From the NCBI GenBank assembly GCA_018672145.1, contig JABHGH010000081.1, forward strand, positions 1-7,849: DNA of 7,849 bases, in the 5' to 3' direction. Made by a program: the position numbers and the translations under genes. The notes beneath the pieces are model-generated. The model did not search any database. It was given only the letters and a program-made list of their open reading frames with translations, and was not told the DNA's origin. Each line of letters begins with the position of its first letter. The first letter of the stretch is position 1. This document shows positions 6,905 to 7,849 of the stretch, one piece after another. Source of the DNA: Flavobacteriaceae bacterium (GTDB lineage: Bacteria > Bacteroidota > Bacteroidia > Flavobacteriales > Flavobacteriaceae).

Positions 6905-7821
6905 GGAGTCATCTGCTTAATGCTCTTTTCCAAATCAAATTGTGGGGCCCATCCCCAGTGATCCCTAGCAAATTGATCTTGAATTGTTCTTGGCCATGAC
7001 TCAGCAATTTGTTGGCGATAATCAGGGGCATAATGGACCTCTGCGGGATAACCCATTTTATGCAATTGACTTTCTAGCATCGCAGGGGTAAGACTAAATC
7101 CCATAATGTTATAGGAATGTGCACGCTCCTGATTAGATAAATTTGACTCCATCAATTGTTCGATTGCAATAACCACATCATCAATATAAATCATTGGTAA
7201 TTCAGTTTGTGGCGCTAAAAAACAAGTATAATCCTTTCCATTTTTAACAGCTTGCACCATCTCCACAGCATAGTCAGTTGTTCCTCCTCCGGCAGGGTCA
7301 GAAGACAAGACCCCAGGTAAACGAAGAGAGCGAATATCCAAATTGAATTTTTGGTGATAATAGATCATCAATTTTTCACATGCGAGCTTGGATACGCCAT
7401 ACATCGTTAGTGGATTCATATCTACCTGTTGTGGGGCATTGATTGGATTTTTATCTTCTCCATATACCGCTATTGAACTAGGCCAAAATACACGCTGAAC
7501 TTTATGCTTTATTGCCAACTCTACGGTCACTTGAAAAGAGTTAACATTAACATGCCAAGATTGAAAAGGGTTTTTTTCTCCTTTGGCAGATAAAATTGCT
7601 GCTAAATGATAAATACAATCAATTTTTTGTTGAACAATCAGTTCCTCTAATCGGTTTGTATCCAATGCATTCACACATTCAAAATCCACGTCTATTTCCT
7701 CTTTGGGTGCATTGATGTCTGTAGCTAATATATAGGTGTCTGACCGTTTTGATAAAACTCTAATTAGGGAAACTCCTAATTGGCCTAACGCTCCAGTAAT
7801 TAATATTCTTTGTTTTATCAT
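6901..7821 (-). CDS. tdh: NAD-dependent L-threonine 3-dehydrogenase, GalE-like SDR type (probable)
   Basis: This 306-residue protein is an extended short-chain dehydrogenase/reductase. The NAD-binding Rossmann motif GALGQLG is at residues 10-16, and the acidic residue D35 after strand 2 favours NAD over NADP. Further motifs are YHLAAILSAKGE (71-82), the catalytic serine region PSSIAVYG (114-121) and the catalytic pair Y141/K145 (YGVSK). The stretch SLRLPGVLSSDPAGGGTTDYA (165-185, shown in part: PGVLSSD and GGGTTDYA), LPMIYIDD (208-215) and AESWP (273-277) resemble the GalE-like threonine dehydrogenases of animals and flavobacteria more than sugar epimerases. Such enzymes oxidise L-threonine to 2-amino-3-ketobutyrate with NAD+ in the cytosol; the ketobutyrate ligase (kbl) that normally acts next is not in the window. 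A nucleotide-sugar epimerase is the main alternative. The gene converges on rpoN, overlapping it by 4 bp. Only 28 bp upstream is visible, and I see no TAnnTTTG element in it. Confidence 0.83.
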   Translation of the reverse strand: MIKQRILITGALGQLGVSLIRVLSKRSDTYILATDINAPKEEIDVDFECVNALDTNRLEELIVQQKIDCIYHLAAILSAKGEKNPFQSWHVNVNSFQVTVELAIKHKVQRVFWPSSIAVYGEDKNPINAPQQVDMNPLTMYGVSKLACEKLMIYYHQKFNLDIRSLRLPGVLSSDPAGGGTTDYAVEMVQAVKNGKDYTCFLAPQTELPMIYIDDVVIAIEQLMESNLSNQERAHSYNIMGFSLTPAMLESQLHKMGYPAEVHYAPDYRQQIAESWPRTIQDQFARDHWGWAPQFDLEKSIKQMTP

Positions 7822-7849
7822 GTAAGTTTTGGATTAGTTTTTGTAAAAT

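Noticed and set aside
6893..6909. Small hairpin (ACTC 6898-6901 with GAGT 6906-6909) followed on the minus strand by six Ts, as a terminator for the dehydrogenase
   Set aside because: The stem is only 4 bp and overlaps the stop codon itself, where a terminating ribosome would block folding. It is too weak to call as a terminator.
6943..6957. TGGGG/CCCCA inverted repeat just after rpoN as a possible rpoN terminator
   Set aside because: No T-run follows it on the plus strand, and the bases encode the WGWAP residues of the dehydrogenase, so coding sequence explains it.

Overview
The window is a stretch of bacterial core genome, most likely from a member of the Bacteroidota and probably a flavobacterium. 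The evidence is moderately AT-rich coding sequence, start codons without Shine-Dalgarno sites but with A-rich leaders, matches to the Bacteroidota -7 promoter element TAnnTTTG just upstream of gene starts, and protein sequences (PyrH, Frr, the MMPL-type transporter, AsnRS, RpoN) that read like flavobacterial versions. I cannot name the species.

Layout, left to right. Bases 1-147 are the 3' end of tsf (elongation factor Ts), closed by a strong intrinsic terminator at 166-196. A promoter-like element then leads into pyrH (UMP kinase), followed 5 bp later by frr (ribosome recycling factor) and 24 bp later by a large RND/MMPL-family membrane protein. These three probably form one transcription unit. 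Next come asnS (asparaginyl-tRNA synthetase) and rpoN (sigma-54), each behind its own short promoter-bearing gap. On the minus strand, an NAD-dependent short-chain dehydrogenase/reductase of the GalE-like L-threonine 3-dehydrogenase type runs toward rpoN. The two convergent genes share the four bases of their stop codons.

Functionally this is mostly housekeeping: translation elongation, recycling and tRNA charging (Tsf, Frr, AsnRS), pyrimidine nucleotide supply (PyrH), transcription initiation (RpoN) and probably threonine catabolism. The least understood gene is the RND/MMPL transporter, whose two halves differ at the expected proton-relay site. There is no mobile element, CRISPR array, tRNA or rRNA gene, and no stretch over 300 bases lacks a gene. 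I found no evidence of an undescribed multi-gene system. The points worth a second look are small: transporter asymmetry, very short promoter-to-start distances and the overlapping convergent stops.
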